Shown here one piece after another: positions 46,609-56,129 of a stretch of 64,000 nt of DNA. Source of the stretch: Methyloversatilis discipulorum (GTDB lineage: Bacteria > Pseudomonadota > Gammaproteobacteria > Burkholderiales > Rhodocyclaceae); the NCBI RefSeq assembly GCF_000385375.1, contig NZ_ARVV01000001.1, positions 3,162,001 through 3,226,000 of the forward strand. Direction: 5' to 3'. How positions within the stretch are numbered: the first letter of the stretch is position 1; each line of letters opens with the position of its first letter. Made by a program: the position numbers and the translations under genes. The notes beneath the pieces are model-generated. The model was not told the DNA's origin. It did not search any database and saw only the letters and a list, made by a program, of their open reading frames with translations.

Positions 46609-47510
46609 GCCGCCTGCAACGACATTCCTGGTTCGAAGCCGACGCCCGCGCCCGCATCGCCGGCCTGGTCGACGCCGGCAGCTTCCGCGAGCTGTGCGGT
46701 CCGCACGAACGGCTCACCAGCCCGCATCTGGCCGCGCTCGATCTGCCGGTCGCCTTCGACGACGGCGTCGTGGTCGGCGAAGCCACGCTCGACGGCCGGC
46801 CGGTGCTGGTCGGCGCCCAGCAGGGCGAGTTCAACGGCGGCGCCGTCGGCGAAATCCACGGTGCCAAACTGCGCGGCCTGTTCGAGCGCGCTCGCCACAC
46901 ACGGCCGGCGGCAGTGCTGCTGGCCATCGACTCCGGTGGCGTGCGACTGCACGAAGCCAATGCCGGGTTGATCGCGATTTCAGAACTGATGCGCGCACTG
47001 CTCGCCGCACGCGCCGACGGCATCCCGGTCTACGGCCTGATCGGCGGATCGTGCGGCGCCTTCGGCGGCATGGGCATCGTCGCCCGGCTGTGCGACGCGC
47101 TCGTCATGTCGGAAGAGGGCCGTCTCGGCCTGTCCGGCCCCGAGGTGATCGAGACGGTGAAGGGCGTCGATGAATTCGATTCGAAGGACCGCGCTCTCGT
47201 GTGGCGGGTGACCGGCGGCAAGCTCAGGCGCAGCCTCGGCGACGCCGCCCTGCTGGTGGACGACGACATCGCCGCCTTCCGCGACGCCGCGCGCGCGCTG
47301 CTCGCGCGGCCGGTGCCGACGCGCGACCTCGCCGCGCTCGACGCCGACCAGCGGGCGCTGACGCTGCGCGCTGCGCGCCACGCCGATGCGCGCGACGGCC
47401 TGGATATCTGGCGCGCGCTCGGCCTGCCCGATCCCGCGGTCATCCCGATGCTGGACGCCGCCGATTTCAACCGCCTGCTCGCTCCTCTTTCGCCGACGGA
47501 GGCCGCATGA
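46605..47510 (+). CDS. mdcD: Malonate decarboxylase beta subunit
   Basis: This 301-residue carboxyltransferase-fold protein pairs with MdcE to decarboxylate malonyl-ACP to acetyl-ACP. It shows the oxyanion-type loops LLAIDSGGVRLHEAN and IGGSCGAFGGMGIVA. It overlaps mdcC by four bases (ATGA) and mdcE by four bases, so translation is coupled across the subunits. Confidence 0.96.
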   Translation: MSRLQRHSWFEADARARIAGLVDAGSFRELCGPHERLTSPHLAALDLPVAFDDGVVVGEATLDGRPVLVGAQQGEFNGGAVGEIHGAKLRGLFERARHTRPAAVLLAIDSGGVRLHEANAGLIAISELMRALLAARADGIPVYGLIGGSCGAFGGMGIVARLCDALVMSEEGRLGLSGPEVIETVKGVDEFDSKDRALVWRVTGGKLRRSLGDAALLVDDDIAAFRDAARALLARPVPTRDLAALDADQRALTLRAARHADARDGLDIWRALGLPDPAVIPMLDAADFNRLLAPLSPTEAA

Positions 47511-48229
47511 ACGCCCTGCTCGACCGCCTGTTTCCGACCGGCCACACGGTCGCGTTCGACGGGCACAACCTCGCCGGCCACGCCGAATCCGCAGCCGGCC
47601 GCGTGCACGTGATCGGCACCCGCGACCGCGCAGCGCTCACCACCGACATGGCGCTGAAACTGTCGCAGGCAGTGCTCGACGCGGTGCGCGCCGATCAGGT
47701 GAGCGGCGACCCGCGCCCCATCGTGTTCATCGCATCGACCCAGGGCCAGGCGCTGTCGCGCCATGAGGAGCTGCTGGGCCTGAACGGCTATTTCGCCCAC
47801 ATGGCGCGCTGCGTCGACCTCGCCCGCCGCAGCGGTCACCGGCTGGTGACGCTGATCCACGGCGAAGCGGTCAGCGGCGGCTTCCTTGCCTTCGGCCTGC
47901 TGGCCGACCGCATCTGCGCGCTGCCCGATGCCCAGGTGAAGGTGATGGATCTGCGTGCGATGGCGCGCGTGACCAAGATCGCGCCCGAGCGACTGGAAGC
48001 GCTGGCGCAGAGCTCGCCGGTGTTCGCGCCGGGCGCCAGCAATTACGCGCGCATGGGCGCCATCCACGCGCTGTGGTCCGACAGCGACGACTGGCCGCAG
48101 GCGCTGCAGCAGGCCATCGCCGAAGCCGGCGGCGAGGACCGCCGCGCCGCACTCGGACGCGAACGCGGCGGCCGCACGCTGGCGCAGCCGGTGGCCGAGC
48201 GCGTCGCCGGCGTACCGCTCGACGCCTGA
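47507..48229 (+). CDS. mdcE: Malonate decarboxylase gamma subunit
   Basis: This 240-residue partner of MdcD has the acyl-CoA carboxyltransferase-type fold with LIHGEAVSGGFLAFGLLADR. The ATG at 47,507 overlaps the mdcD stop. No membrane decarboxylase genes (madB type) are present, so this is the soluble, biotin-independent enzyme. Confidence 0.96.
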   Translation: MNALLDRLFPTGHTVAFDGHNLAGHAESAAGRVHVIGTRDRAALTTDMALKLSQAVLDAVRADQVSGDPRPIVFIASTQGQALSRHEELLGLNGYFAHMARCVDLARRSGHRLVTLIHGEAVSGGFLAFGLLADRICALPDAQVKVMDLRAMARVTKIAPERLEALAQSSPVFAPGASNYARMGAIHALWSDSDDWPQALQQAIAEAGGEDRRAALGRERGGRTLAQPVAERVAGVPLDA

Positions 48230-48231
48230 CC

Positions 48232-48891
48232 ATGCACCGCCTGCGCCGTCACGACCTGGTCTGGCTGCGCGCCGGCGCGGCGGTGACTCCCGCCGCCTGC
48301 AGCGCAGCAGCTGCCGCCGATGTCGAAGCCTGGCGCAGGGCCGGCAGACCGCTGGTCTGTGCGCGCAGTGACGACCTGCCGACCGAGCGCGTGCGCCTCG
48401 GTCTCACCTTGCCCGGCACTGGGGTGCGCCGTCGCGTATCGCTGACGGCGGCGCGCGCCGACGTCGAACGCAGCACGCCACCGCCACCGCTCGCGTCGTT
48501 GCTCGACGCACTGCCGGCCGCTCACCGGCCGTCGCTGCATGCGTTCGCCGAGCGCTGCACCGCGCTTGGCATCACGCCGCGCGTCTACGGTTCGCTGCTG
48601 TGGCAGTCGCTCAGCGGCAAACCCTGTCTGCGTGACGACAGCGACCTCGACCTGCTGTTCGACCTCGAAGACCCCGCACCGCTGCCCGCGCTGCTCGCGC
48701 TGCTGCGGCACGCCGACGGCGCGCTGCGCCTCGACGGCGAAATCCGCTGCGGTGCGCACGCGGTGGCCTGGCGCGAACTGGCGGCCGCACTCGACGGCCG
48801 CAGCCCGCGTCGCGTGCTGGCGAAATCCGATGAAGGCATTGTGCTGATCGACGTCGGCGATCTGTGGCCGGCACGGAGCTGCGCCGCATGA
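48232..48891 (+). CDS. mdcG: Phosphoribosyl-dephospho-CoA transferase MdcG
   Basis: This 219-residue nucleotidyltransferase attaches the prosthetic group to MdcC. The catalytic acidic cluster is readable in DDSDLDLLFDL following YGSLLWQSLSG. It starts two bases after mdcE and overlaps mdcB by four bases. Confidence 0.94.
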   Translation: MHRLRRHDLVWLRAGAAVTPAACSAAAAADVEAWRRAGRPLVCARSDDLPTERVRLGLTLPGTGVRRRVSLTAARADVERSTPPPPLASLLDALPAAHRPSLHAFAERCTALGITPRVYGSLLWQSLSGKPCLRDDSDLDLLFDLEDPAPLPALLALLRHADGALRLDGEIRCGAHAVAWRELAAALDGRSPRRVLAKSDEGIVLIDVGDLWPARSCAA

Positions 48892-49769
48892 ACGCGCCCG
48901 CCCGGATCACTCCGGCCCCGGTCGCCGACTGCGAACGCATCGGCCGGCTCGCCGTGCGCAGCCTCTACCGCGAGGTCGCGCTGGCGCCCAAGCCGGGGCT
49001 GGTCAGCCCGATCGACAACGGCAGCCACGACGACATGGACATGTCGATCTTCTTCCGCAGCCTGTTCGCGCTGCGCCACTATTTCCGCGACATCGCCCGC
49101 GCTGGAGCCGACGGCGCCGGCTTCGCCACGCTGCAGTCGCTCGGACTGGCCGCCGAAGCGCAGATGCTGGCCGCCACCGGCGGCATCAACACGCACCGCG
49201 GTGCCATCTTCAACCTCGGCCTGCTGTGCGCCGCCGCCGGACGTGTCGCGGCGCTGAGCGGAACGGCCGACGCCGCGCACGTCGCGCGCACCGTCGCCAC
49301 CTGCTGGGGCGCCGACATCGTCGCCGCACGACCCGCCGATGGCACGCCACATGCGGACAGCCACGGCCTGCGCGTCGCCCGCCGCCACGGTACCGGCGGT
49401 GCGCGCGAGCAGGCGGCCGCCGGCTTTCCCGATGTGATCGACGCGGCACTGCCGGCGCTGCGCGCGGTACTCGCCGCGCCCGGTGACGACCGCCAGAACC
49501 GCGCCGCGGTGCAGGCGCTGTTCGTGCTGATCGCGCGGCTGGACGACAGCAATCTGCTGTGGCGCGGCGGCCGCATCGGTCTCGACTACGCGCAGGGCAC
49601 GGCGCGCAGCTTCATCGCGGCGGGCGGCGTGTTCGCCGACGACTGGGCGGCGCAGGCGCAGGCCACGCACGAGGCCTTCGTCGCCCGCCGGCTCAGTCCG
49701 GGCGGCGCGGCCGATCTGCTGGCGGTGACGCTGTTCCTGCACGAACTGGAGGGTGCGGCGTGCGGCTGA
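48888..49769 (+). CDS. mdcB: Triphosphoribosyl-dephospho-CoA synthase MdcB
   Basis: This 293-residue CitG/MdcB-family enzyme makes the precursor of the MdcC prosthetic group from ATP and dephospho-CoA. Family segments include LAPKPGLVSPIDNGSHDDMD and GGINTHRGAIFNLG. It overlaps mdcG by four and mdcH by ten bases. Confidence 0.95.
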   Translation: MNAPARITPAPVADCERIGRLAVRSLYREVALAPKPGLVSPIDNGSHDDMDMSIFFRSLFALRHYFRDIARAGADGAGFATLQSLGLAAEAQMLAATGGINTHRGAIFNLGLLCAAAGRVAALSGTADAAHVARTVATCWGADIVAARPADGTPHADSHGLRVARRHGTGGAREQAAAGFPDVIDAALPALRAVLAAPGDDRQNRAAVQALFVLIARLDDSNLLWRGGRIGLDYAQGTARSFIAAGGVFADDWAAQAQATHEAFVARRLSPGGAADLLAVTLFLHELEGAACG

Positions 49770-50647
49770 TCGTGCTGTTCAGCGGACAGGGCGGACAGAC
49801 GGCGGAGCATCTGTCCGAACTGCGTGCCGACGCCAAGACGCGCGCCTGGCTGCCGGCTCTCGACGCGCTGCGCAGCAACGATCTGGCCAGCAACGTCACC
49901 GCACAGGTCTTGATCAGCGCGCTGCACGCGCTGCGCTGGCGCCGGCTCGCGCCGCGGCTGCCGCGACCGCTGCTGTTCGCCGGCTACTCGCTGGGCGAGT
50001 TGAGCGCGTTTGCACTGGCGCGCGGTCTGCCGCTCAAGGACTGGCTCGCACTGGCTGCACGGCGCGCCGCATTGATGGACGCCGCCACCGCGCAGCCGTC
50101 CGGCCTGCTCGCCGTGCAGGGCCTGACAGAAGCAGTACTGCGCGCTGCGCTCGAAGGCAGCGGCTGCAGCATCGCCATCCGCAACGGCGACGCCCACTTC
50201 GTCGTCGGCGGCGCAAGCACTGCGCTGATCGAGCTGGAACACACTCTGCCCACGCGCGGCGCCCGTCGCTGCGTGCGTCTCGCGGTGCACACGCCGTCGC
50301 ATACACCGCTGCTCGCCGCCGCGCGGGCACCGCTGGCCGAAGCGCTGGCGCCGTGGGCAAGCGGTCGCCTGTCCGTGCCAGTCATCGCTGGCATCGACGG
50401 CCGCGCGCAGCGCGACGCTGCCGATGCCGTCCGCGCGCTGACTGCCCAGGTCGCACAGACCATAGACTGGTCCACCTGCATGGACACCGTGCTCGAATAC
50501 GCACCCGACGCCGTGCTCGAAATCGGCCCCTGCAACGCCCTCGCCCGCATGCTGGCCGAGCGTGCGCCGGAGTTGCCGGTGCGCGCGGTCGACGACTTCA
50601 GCGGCGACACCGCGGTGGTCGACTGGCTGGAGCGGATGGCCGGATAG
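49760..50647 (+). CDS. mdcH: Malonyl-CoA:ACP transacylase MdcH
   Basis: This 295-residue acyltransferase primes MdcC with malonate. The active-site serine lies in AGYSLGELSAF and the His-containing loop is VHTPSHTPLLAA. The GTG at 49,760 overlaps mdcB and gives the typical FSGQGGQ start. It is the last gene of the operon; a REP-like repeat pair follows. Confidence 0.94.
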   Translation: MRLIVLFSGQGGQTAEHLSELRADAKTRAWLPALDALRSNDLASNVTAQVLISALHALRWRRLAPRLPRPLLFAGYSLGELSAFALARGLPLKDWLALAARRAALMDAATAQPSGLLAVQGLTEAVLRAALEGSGCSIAIRNGDAHFVVGGASTALIELEHTLPTRGARRCVRLAVHTPSHTPLLAAARAPLAEALAPWASGRLSVPVIAGIDGRAQRDAADAVRALTAQVAQTIDWSTCMDTVLEYAPDAVLEIGPCNALARMLAERAPELPVRAVDDFSGDTAVVDWLERMAG

Positions 50648-50674
50648 GCGCGCCACGCGCCAACCACCGCCGCC

Positions 50675-50757
50675 GTCGGGGTCAGAAGACCCCTCCCACA
50701 GAATCCCGGCGCCGCGTACTGCCCACCGCCCCTGTCGGGGTCAAGACCTCTCCCACA
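50675..50757 (+). repeat. REP-like repeats, two copies after mdcH
   Basis: Two direct copies (50,675-50,700 and 50,734-50,757) have a GGGTC/GACC(C) inverted pair followed by CTCCCACA. This is the layout of pseudomonad REP elements. The same motif recurs at 61,062-61,342. They lie between the mdc operon and the ECF gene. Confidence 0.75.
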
Positions 50758-50863
50758 AACCCTGGCCCCCGCGACCGACCGCGCGCGATTCCTTTGGAAG
50801 CCATGTAAGGTTGCCCTCTGCCTCCCGGTCTTCAGGGTTGTCAGCGCACACACGGACGATGTC

Positions 50864-51373
50864 GTGATACTCGGATTCAGCAAACGCAAGAGCTTCGAAC
50901 AGGCGGTGCGGGCCTTCAGCCCGGATCTGTACCGCTTCGCCTGGTGGCTGTGTCGCGACAAGTTCGTCGCCGAGGACCTGGTGCAGGAAACCTTCGCCCG
51001 CGCCTGGAAATCGTGGGACGACATCAAGGACTCCGCCGCCACCAAGAGCTGGCTCATCACCATCGTGCGCCGCGAACACGCGCGGCTGTACGAGCGCAAG
51101 CAGTTCGACTACGTCGACGTCGAACTGGAAGACCTGCAGATCGCCGCCGACCACGAACCGATAGAGCTCTTCGAAATGGAAAACCTGCTCGGCAGCCTGC
51201 CGCTGACGCTGCGCGAACCGCTGGTGCTGCAGGCGCTGGGCGGCTTTTCGTGCGCAGAGATCGCCGACATGCTGGACACCACCGAAGGCGCGGTGATGAC
51301 CCGCCTGACCCGCGCCCGTCAGGCACTGCGTAGCGCACTGACCGGCCAGCCGGCGCGGAGGGCCGAATCGTGA
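50864..51373 (+). CDS. ECF RNA polymerase sigma factor
   Basis: This 169-residue sigma-70 family protein has region 2 (LYRFAWWLCRDKFVAEDLVQETF) and region 4 (LPLTLREPLVLQALGGFSCAEIADMLDTTEGAV broken here as LPLTLREPLVLQALGG and CAEIADMLDTTEGAV). The start is GTG at 50,864. It overlaps by four bases the next gene, a DUF3379 membrane protein that is its probable anti-sigma factor. The inducing signal is unknown. Confidence 0.92.
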   Translation: MILGFSKRKSFEQAVRAFSPDLYRFAWWLCRDKFVAEDLVQETFARAWKSWDDIKDSAATKSWLITIVRREHARLYERKQFDYVDVELEDLQIAADHEPIELFEMENLLGSLPLTLREPLVLQALGGFSCAEIADMLDTTEGAVMTRLTRARQALRSALTGQPARRAES

Positions 51374-52134
51374 GCAGCCTCGACGACAAGACCATGACTT
51401 TCAACTGCATCGACTTCCGCCGCGAAAAGCTGGCCGATCCGCGCCGCCTGACCGAGGCAGCCGAGGAACACCTGATCGCCTGCCCCGCGTGCCAAGCCTT
51501 CTCGCGCCGCGTGAACGCCGGCGAACGCATGCTGCAGCAGACGGTGGCGATCGACGTGCCGGACGGTCTGGCCGAGCGCATCCTGGTCGGCAGCCGGGCG
51601 CGCACCCGCTCGCCGCTCAAGCTGTGGGCGCTGGCCGCCAGCATGGTGCTCAGCCTCGGGCTGGGCGTGCAGTACTGGCACACCGCACCCGACCGCGAGC
51701 GCGTCGCGCTGGCGGTCGAGCACGTGATGCACGAACCGGAGGCATTGATGAGCACGCGGCTGATCGAGCCGCAGCGCGTGTCGCAGGTGCTCGAAAGTTT
51801 CGGTGCCGAAGTGAAGGTGCCGATGACCGCCGTGCGCTACGTGAAGCTGTGTCCGGTGCCCGGCGGCACCGGCTGGCACATCGTGTTCGACACGCCTAAG
51901 GGCCCGGCCACGCTGCTGCTGCTGCCGCAGAAGGACGAGCGCGTGCGCACCATCACCGCCAGCCACCGCGGCATGGGGGTGCATGTCGAAGCAGGCGGCC
52001 AGGGCATGGTCGCCGTGGTGGCCGGCGACACCGACCTCGCGCGCGAGGCGGCCGGCATGCTGCACCAGCACGTGAGCTGGGCGCCTTCCGCGGCGCTGAC
52101 GGTGAATGAGCGGGGTGTCCGGCCGCGCAGCTGA
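51370..52134 (+). CDS. DUF3379-type anti-sigma factor
   Basis: This 254-residue protein has a zinc-type anti-sigma motif, His-x3-Cys-x2-Cys in EEHLIACPACQAF, a single membrane segment (about 88-105) and a periplasmic domain. This is the standard plan of a membrane-bound ECF anti-sigma factor, with the sigma-binding part in the cytoplasm. GTG at 51,370 overlaps the sigma gene. No protease gene is adjacent. Confidence 0.85.
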   Translation: MSSLDDKTMTFNCIDFRREKLADPRRLTEAAEEHLIACPACQAFSRRVNAGERMLQQTVAIDVPDGLAERILVGSRARTRSPLKLWALAASMVLSLGLGVQYWHTAPDRERVALAVEHVMHEPEALMSTRLIEPQRVSQVLESFGAEVKVPMTAVRYVKLCPVPGGTGWHIVFDTPKGPATLLLLPQKDERVRTITASHRGMGVHVEAGGQGMVAVVAGDTDLAREAAGMLHQHVSWAPSAALTVNERGVRPRS

Positions 52135-52156
52135 CACCGCAGTTTCATGGCACGAC

Positions 52157-52192
52157 GGGGCGCAGGGTTTACAATCCTGCGTCCATTTTTTT
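52157..52192 (+). terminator. Rho-independent terminator after the ECF/anti-sigma pair
   Basis: GGGCGCAGG and CCTGCGTCC (one G-T pair) flank a 9-base loop and are followed by A and seven T. It lies 22 bases after the anti-sigma stop and 21 bases before the SNF2 start. Confidence 0.85.
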
Positions 52193-52213
52193 GGCTGCCG
52201 TGCCTCGCCCGCG

Positions 52214-55200
52214 ATGGAACTGACCCGCCTGCTGTCCCAGCTCGACAACCGGATGCTCGGAGAAATGTTCTCCGAAGACACCATCGTGCGCGGCAGCCAG
52301 TACGTGACGCGGGTCGGCGACATCGACGTGCAAGGGCCGACGCTGCGCGCGCTGGTGCGCGGCACCCGGCCGCAGCCCTACCAGGTGACGGTACGGCTGG
52401 AACGGCGCGAGTACTTCGGCGAGCGCACGCTGGAAATCGCCACCCGCTGTTCCTGCCCGGTCGGCAACCGCTGCAAGCACGCGGTCGGCCTGCTGCTGGC
52501 GGCCAAGAAGCAGGGCGAACTGATCGAGCGCCCGCGCGCCGAGGTGCTGCGCTGGGCGCAGACGCTGCAGAAGCGCCTGAGCGAAGAACCGACGGGCGCC
52601 TCGCGCAAGCGCGCCGCACCCAAGGAATCGATCGCCTACCTGATCACGCCGCGCGGCAGCCAGCCGGCCGACCTGCGCCTGCTCAAGGCCAAACTTACCG
52701 ACCGCGCCGGCCGCGACAGCACGCCGGGCGCTGACAGCCAGCCCTGGTTCAACTTCGAGCAGGCGCTGCTGAAGCCGCCTTCCTTCGTGCAGGACAACGA
52801 TCTGCCGGTGTTCCGCACGCTGCGCGACGCGATACGCAAACGCGCGACCAGCGTGTTCGTGCCCTTCGAACTGCGCGGCGCCGACGGCCTCGCCGTGCTG
52901 CGCGCCGCGCTCGACACCGGTCGCTGCTTCGTGCGCGCCGACGAGGGCAGCGACGACGCGCGCGCGCTGAAGCCGGGTGAAGCGCGCGCCGGTCAGCTCG
53001 AATGGCAGACCGAAAAGCTCGGCGTGCGCGCCCTGCTCGCCTGCACGCCGCCGGCCGACTGGACGCTGCCGACCGACCCGCCCTGGTATCTCGACGTCGC
53101 CCGCGGACTGGCCGGCGAAATCACACACCCTGCGCGCGAAGCGGTGCAGGCGGTGCTCGAGCTGCCACTGCTCACCACCGCCGAACTGCCGCTGGTGGCC
53201 GAGGCGCTGGCCCAGGCCGCGCCCGCGCTGCCGTCGCCGCTGGGGCGCGACGCAGCCAGCCTGCCGCTGATCGAAGAGGCGCTGCGCCCGGTGCTGAAGT
53301 TCGCCAGCCTGCCGGTGTGGCACGTGAAGCCGCACCGCCGCTACGACAAGGCGCTCGGCCACGCGCTGTACGACATCGCCACCGTCGCGCTCAGCTACGG
53401 CCAGGCGAAGTTCGCCGCCACCGACAGCTCCGACCTGGCGACGCTGCCCAACGGCCGCGCGGTACGCGTGAAGCGCGACAGCGCGGCCGAACAGGCGGCG
53501 CTGGCCTTGCTCGGCGAAGTCGGCTTCGCGCCGGTGCAGGCGCGCTGGCTGCAGATGTACGAATCGCTTCCGGTCGGCGCGCTCGGCCTGGAGAGCGAAG
53601 AGGCCTGGGCGCGCTTCTTCGGCGACGCCGCCGGCCGCCTCACCCGCGCCGGCTGGCAGATCGAGTGCCCGCCGGACTTCCGCCACCGCGTGCTGGTGGT
53701 CGATGAGTGGCACGCCGAACTGGACGAGAACGAGAACGGCTGGCTCGAACTGTCGCTTGGCATCGACGTCGGTGGCCGCCGGCTCGACCTCGCGCCGCTG
53801 CTGCACGCGCTGTTCAAGCGCGACGGCCGCTGGCTGGACCCGATCGCGCTCGACCGCATGCGCGACGAGGACACGACCGATCTGTTCACCGCCGAAGGCG
53901 AACGCATCATCGTGCCGGCCGGCCGCATCAAGCCGCTGGCGCGCACCCTGGTCGACCTGTTCGACAGCCCGGCCGGCGGTGCGCTGCAGGTGTCGCGCAT
54001 GGACGCGCCGCGGCTGGCCGAAGCGCTCGATGCGAAGTGGACGCGCGAAGGCTTCAAGTCGCTCGAACAGTGGGTCGAACGCCTGCGCGGCATGCACGGC
54101 GTCGCGCCGGTCGACGCGCCGGAGGGCTTCGGCATCGAACTGCGCCCCTACCAGCGCGAAGGTCTGGCCTGGCTGCAGCACCTGCGCGCGCACGATCTCG
54201 GCGGCATCCTGGCCGACGATATGGGCCTGGGCAAGACCGCGCAGACGCTGGCCCACCTGCTGCTGGAGAAGCGCGCCGGCCGGCTCGACCGCCCGGCGCT
54301 GGTCGTGCTGCCGACCTCGCTGGTATTCAACTGGCAACGCGAAGCCGCCCGTTTCGCACCCGAACTGCGCGTGCTCAAGCTGCACGGCCCGGACCGCGGC
54401 GAACGCTTCGCCCAGGTGCCCGAGCACGACGTCTGCCTCACCACCTACCCGCTGCTGTGGCGCGACCACGAAAAGCTGGCCGAGCACGACTACCACCTGC
54501 TCATCCTCGACGAGGCGCAGACGGTGAAGAACGCCGGCAGCCAGGCGGCGAAGGCTGTGCGCCTGCTGCGTGCGCGGCACCGGCTGTGCCTGACCGGCAC
54601 GCCGCTGGAAAACCATCTGGGCGAACTGTGGGCTCAGTTCGACTTTCTGCTGCCCGGCTTCCTCGGCGAACAGAAGGACTTCACGCGCACCTGGCGCACG
54701 CCGATCGAGAAGCACGGCGACCCGATCCGCCGCGAACTGCTGGCGCGCCGCGTGGCGCCCTTCATCCTGCGCCGGCGCAAGGACGACGTCGCCGCCGACC
54801 TGCCGCCGAAAACCGAAGTGCTGCGCACGGTCGAACTGACCGGTCGCCAGCGCGACCTCTACGAAACCGTGCGGGTGGCGATGGACAAGCGGGTGCGCGA
54901 CGAGATCGCCAGCCGCGGTTTCGCCCGCGCGCGCATCGTCATCCTCGACGCGCTGCTCAAGCTGCGCCAGGTGTGCTGCGACCCGCGCCTGCTGAAGACC
55001 GACGCCGCCGCGCGCGTGAAAGAGCGGGCCAAGCTCGACCTGCTGATGGACATGCTGGAAAACCTGCTGGCCGAAGGTCGCAAAGTGCTGGTGTTCTCGC
55101 AATTCACCGGCATGCTGGACCTGATCCACGAACAGCTGGTCGAAGCCGGCATCGGCTGCGTCATGCTGACCGGCGACACGCAGAACCGCGAAGCGGTCGT

Positions 55201-55540
55201 CCGCCGTTTCCAGGAAGGCACCGTGCCGGTCTTCCTGATCAGCCTGAAAGCCGGCGGAGTCGGCCTCAACCTCACCGCCGCCGACACGGTGATCCACTAC
55301 GACCCCTGGTGGAACCCCGCCGCCGAAAACCAGGCCAGCGACCGCGCCCACCGCATCGGCCAGGACAAGCCGGTGTTCGTCTACAAGCTCATCGTCGCCG
55401 GCAGCATCGAAGAACGCATCGTCGCGCTGCAGGAAAAGAAGGCCGCCCTGGCCGAAGGCATCCTCGGCAACGACGAAGCGGCGCTGGAGAAATTCGGCGA
55501 GAACGAACTGGCCGCGCTGTTCGAGCCGCTGGCGGAGTAG
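52214..55540 (+). CDS. SNF2-family helicase with N-terminal SWIM zinc finger
   Basis: This 1,108-residue protein has a SWIM zinc finger (CSCPVGNRCKHAVG, about 78-92), a long middle region and a C-terminal SNF2 ATPase (about 640-1,090). Motifs are intact: DDMGLGKTAQT, LTTYPLLWRDHE, LILDEAQTVKN, LTGTPLENHLGE, LVFSQFTGMLDLI and DRAHRIGQDKPV. It likely remodels DNA-protein complexes or aids repair; the bacterial role is unclear. The ATG at 52,214 was chosen at the start of the conserved frame. Fragments similar to two of its regions lie downstream at 56,801 and 57,981. Confidence 0.93.
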   Translation: MELTRLLSQLDNRMLGEMFSEDTIVRGSQYVTRVGDIDVQGPTLRALVRGTRPQPYQVTVRLERREYFGERTLEIATRCSCPVGNRCKHAVGLLLAAKKQGELIERPRAEVLRWAQTLQKRLSEEPTGASRKRAAPKESIAYLITPRGSQPADLRLLKAKLTDRAGRDSTPGADSQPWFNFEQALLKPPSFVQDNDLPVFRTLRDAIRKRATSVFVPFELRGADGLAVLRAALDTGRCFVRADEGSDDARALKPGEARAGQLEWQTEKLGVRALLACTPPADWTLPTDPPWYLDVARGLAGEITHPAREAVQAVLELPLLTTAELPLVAEALAQAAPALPSPLGRDAASLPLIEEALRPVLKFASLPVWHVKPHRRYDKALGHALYDIATVALSYGQAKFAATDSSDLATLPNGRAVRVKRDSAAEQAALALLGEVGFAPVQARWLQMYESLPVGALGLESEEAWARFFGDAAGRLTRAGWQIECPPDFRHRVLVVDEWHAELDENENGWLELSLGIDVGGRRLDLAPLLHALFKRDGRWLDPIALDRMRDEDTTDLFTAEGERIIVPAGRIKPLARTLVDLFDSPAGGALQVSRMDAPRLAEALDAKWTREGFKSLEQWVERLRGMHGVAPVDAPEGFGIELRPYQREGLAWLQHLRAHDLGGILADDMGLGKTAQTLAHLLLEKRAGRLDRPALVVLPTSLVFNWQREAARFAPELRVLKLHGPDRGERFAQVPEHDVCLTTYPLLWRDHEKLAEHDYHLLILDEAQTVKNAGSQAAKAVRLLRARHRLCLTGTPLENHLGELWAQFDFLLPGFLGEQKDFTRTWRTPIEKHGDPIRRELLARRVAPFILRRRKDDVAADLPPKTEVLRTVELTGRQRDLYETVRVAMDKRVRDEIASRGFARARIVILDALLKLRQVCCDPRLLKTDAAARVKERAKLDLLMDMLENLLAEGRKVLVFSQFTGMLDLIHEQLVEAGIGCVMLTGDTQNREAVVRRFQEGTVPVFLISLKAGGVGLNLTAADTVIHYDPWWNPAAENQASDRAHRIGQDKPVFVYKLIVAGSIEERIVALQEKKAALAEGILGNDEAALEKFGENELAALFEPLAE

Positions 55541-56129
55541 GCCGCTTCAGTGCGGCGCATCGGTTGCTCGGACGATGGATGCAGTGCGGCTGTCGATGCA
55601 AAGTCATTTCGACGGCCGTCGCGGAGCCATCTGCAATCTGGCAGGAAGCGCGGGGGCCGCGAAGAGAACTGCATCATCGCGGGTCCGCACTCTGCGCCAT
55701 GACGCGGACGAACACATGCGCACACAAGATGGGATGGTCCCCGTCTGACGCCCGGCTGGCAGTCGCCGCCGGCGACCCTTCCGGCATCAACCGCGCTCTC
55801 GGGACATCGCCCGAACCATAGACATCGACCAGATCGTCCGCAACACCGGTACTTGCGACGAAGGCCCGTCACATACGTCTTGACGATACAGCTCAGACAA
55901 AAGGCTGATGGAGATGCCGAAGGCATCGCTTCATGATGCAATGGAATTTTCATCTCGCCACAGGCAGATCCGAATCATCTCTCCAGCGCCGGGCTATGGC
56001 TGAGATCATCGGCTCGCCACAACAAGGCCCATCGGACTGCTGGATCACGATGGGGCTTGAACGTCAGCCTGAGCGACGAAGACATTCATTCGAGAACTTA
56101 AATGTCAAACGTACCCGACGAGGCCAAAT
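55541..56129 (+). other. Non-coding or degraded stretch, 589 bases
   Basis: No reading frame here looks like a real gene. A 66-codon frame at 55,933-56,133 has no family resemblance and is rejected. From about 55,850 the base composition becomes less GC-rich and continues so through the PEP-CTERM gene. It probably holds that gene's promoter. Confidence 0.6.

Noticed and set aside
52169..55351. A minus-strand reading frame of more than 1,000 codons across the SNF2 gene
   Set aside because: It is the antisense shadow of a strongly coding gene with clear helicase motifs; high GC keeps the opposite frame open.
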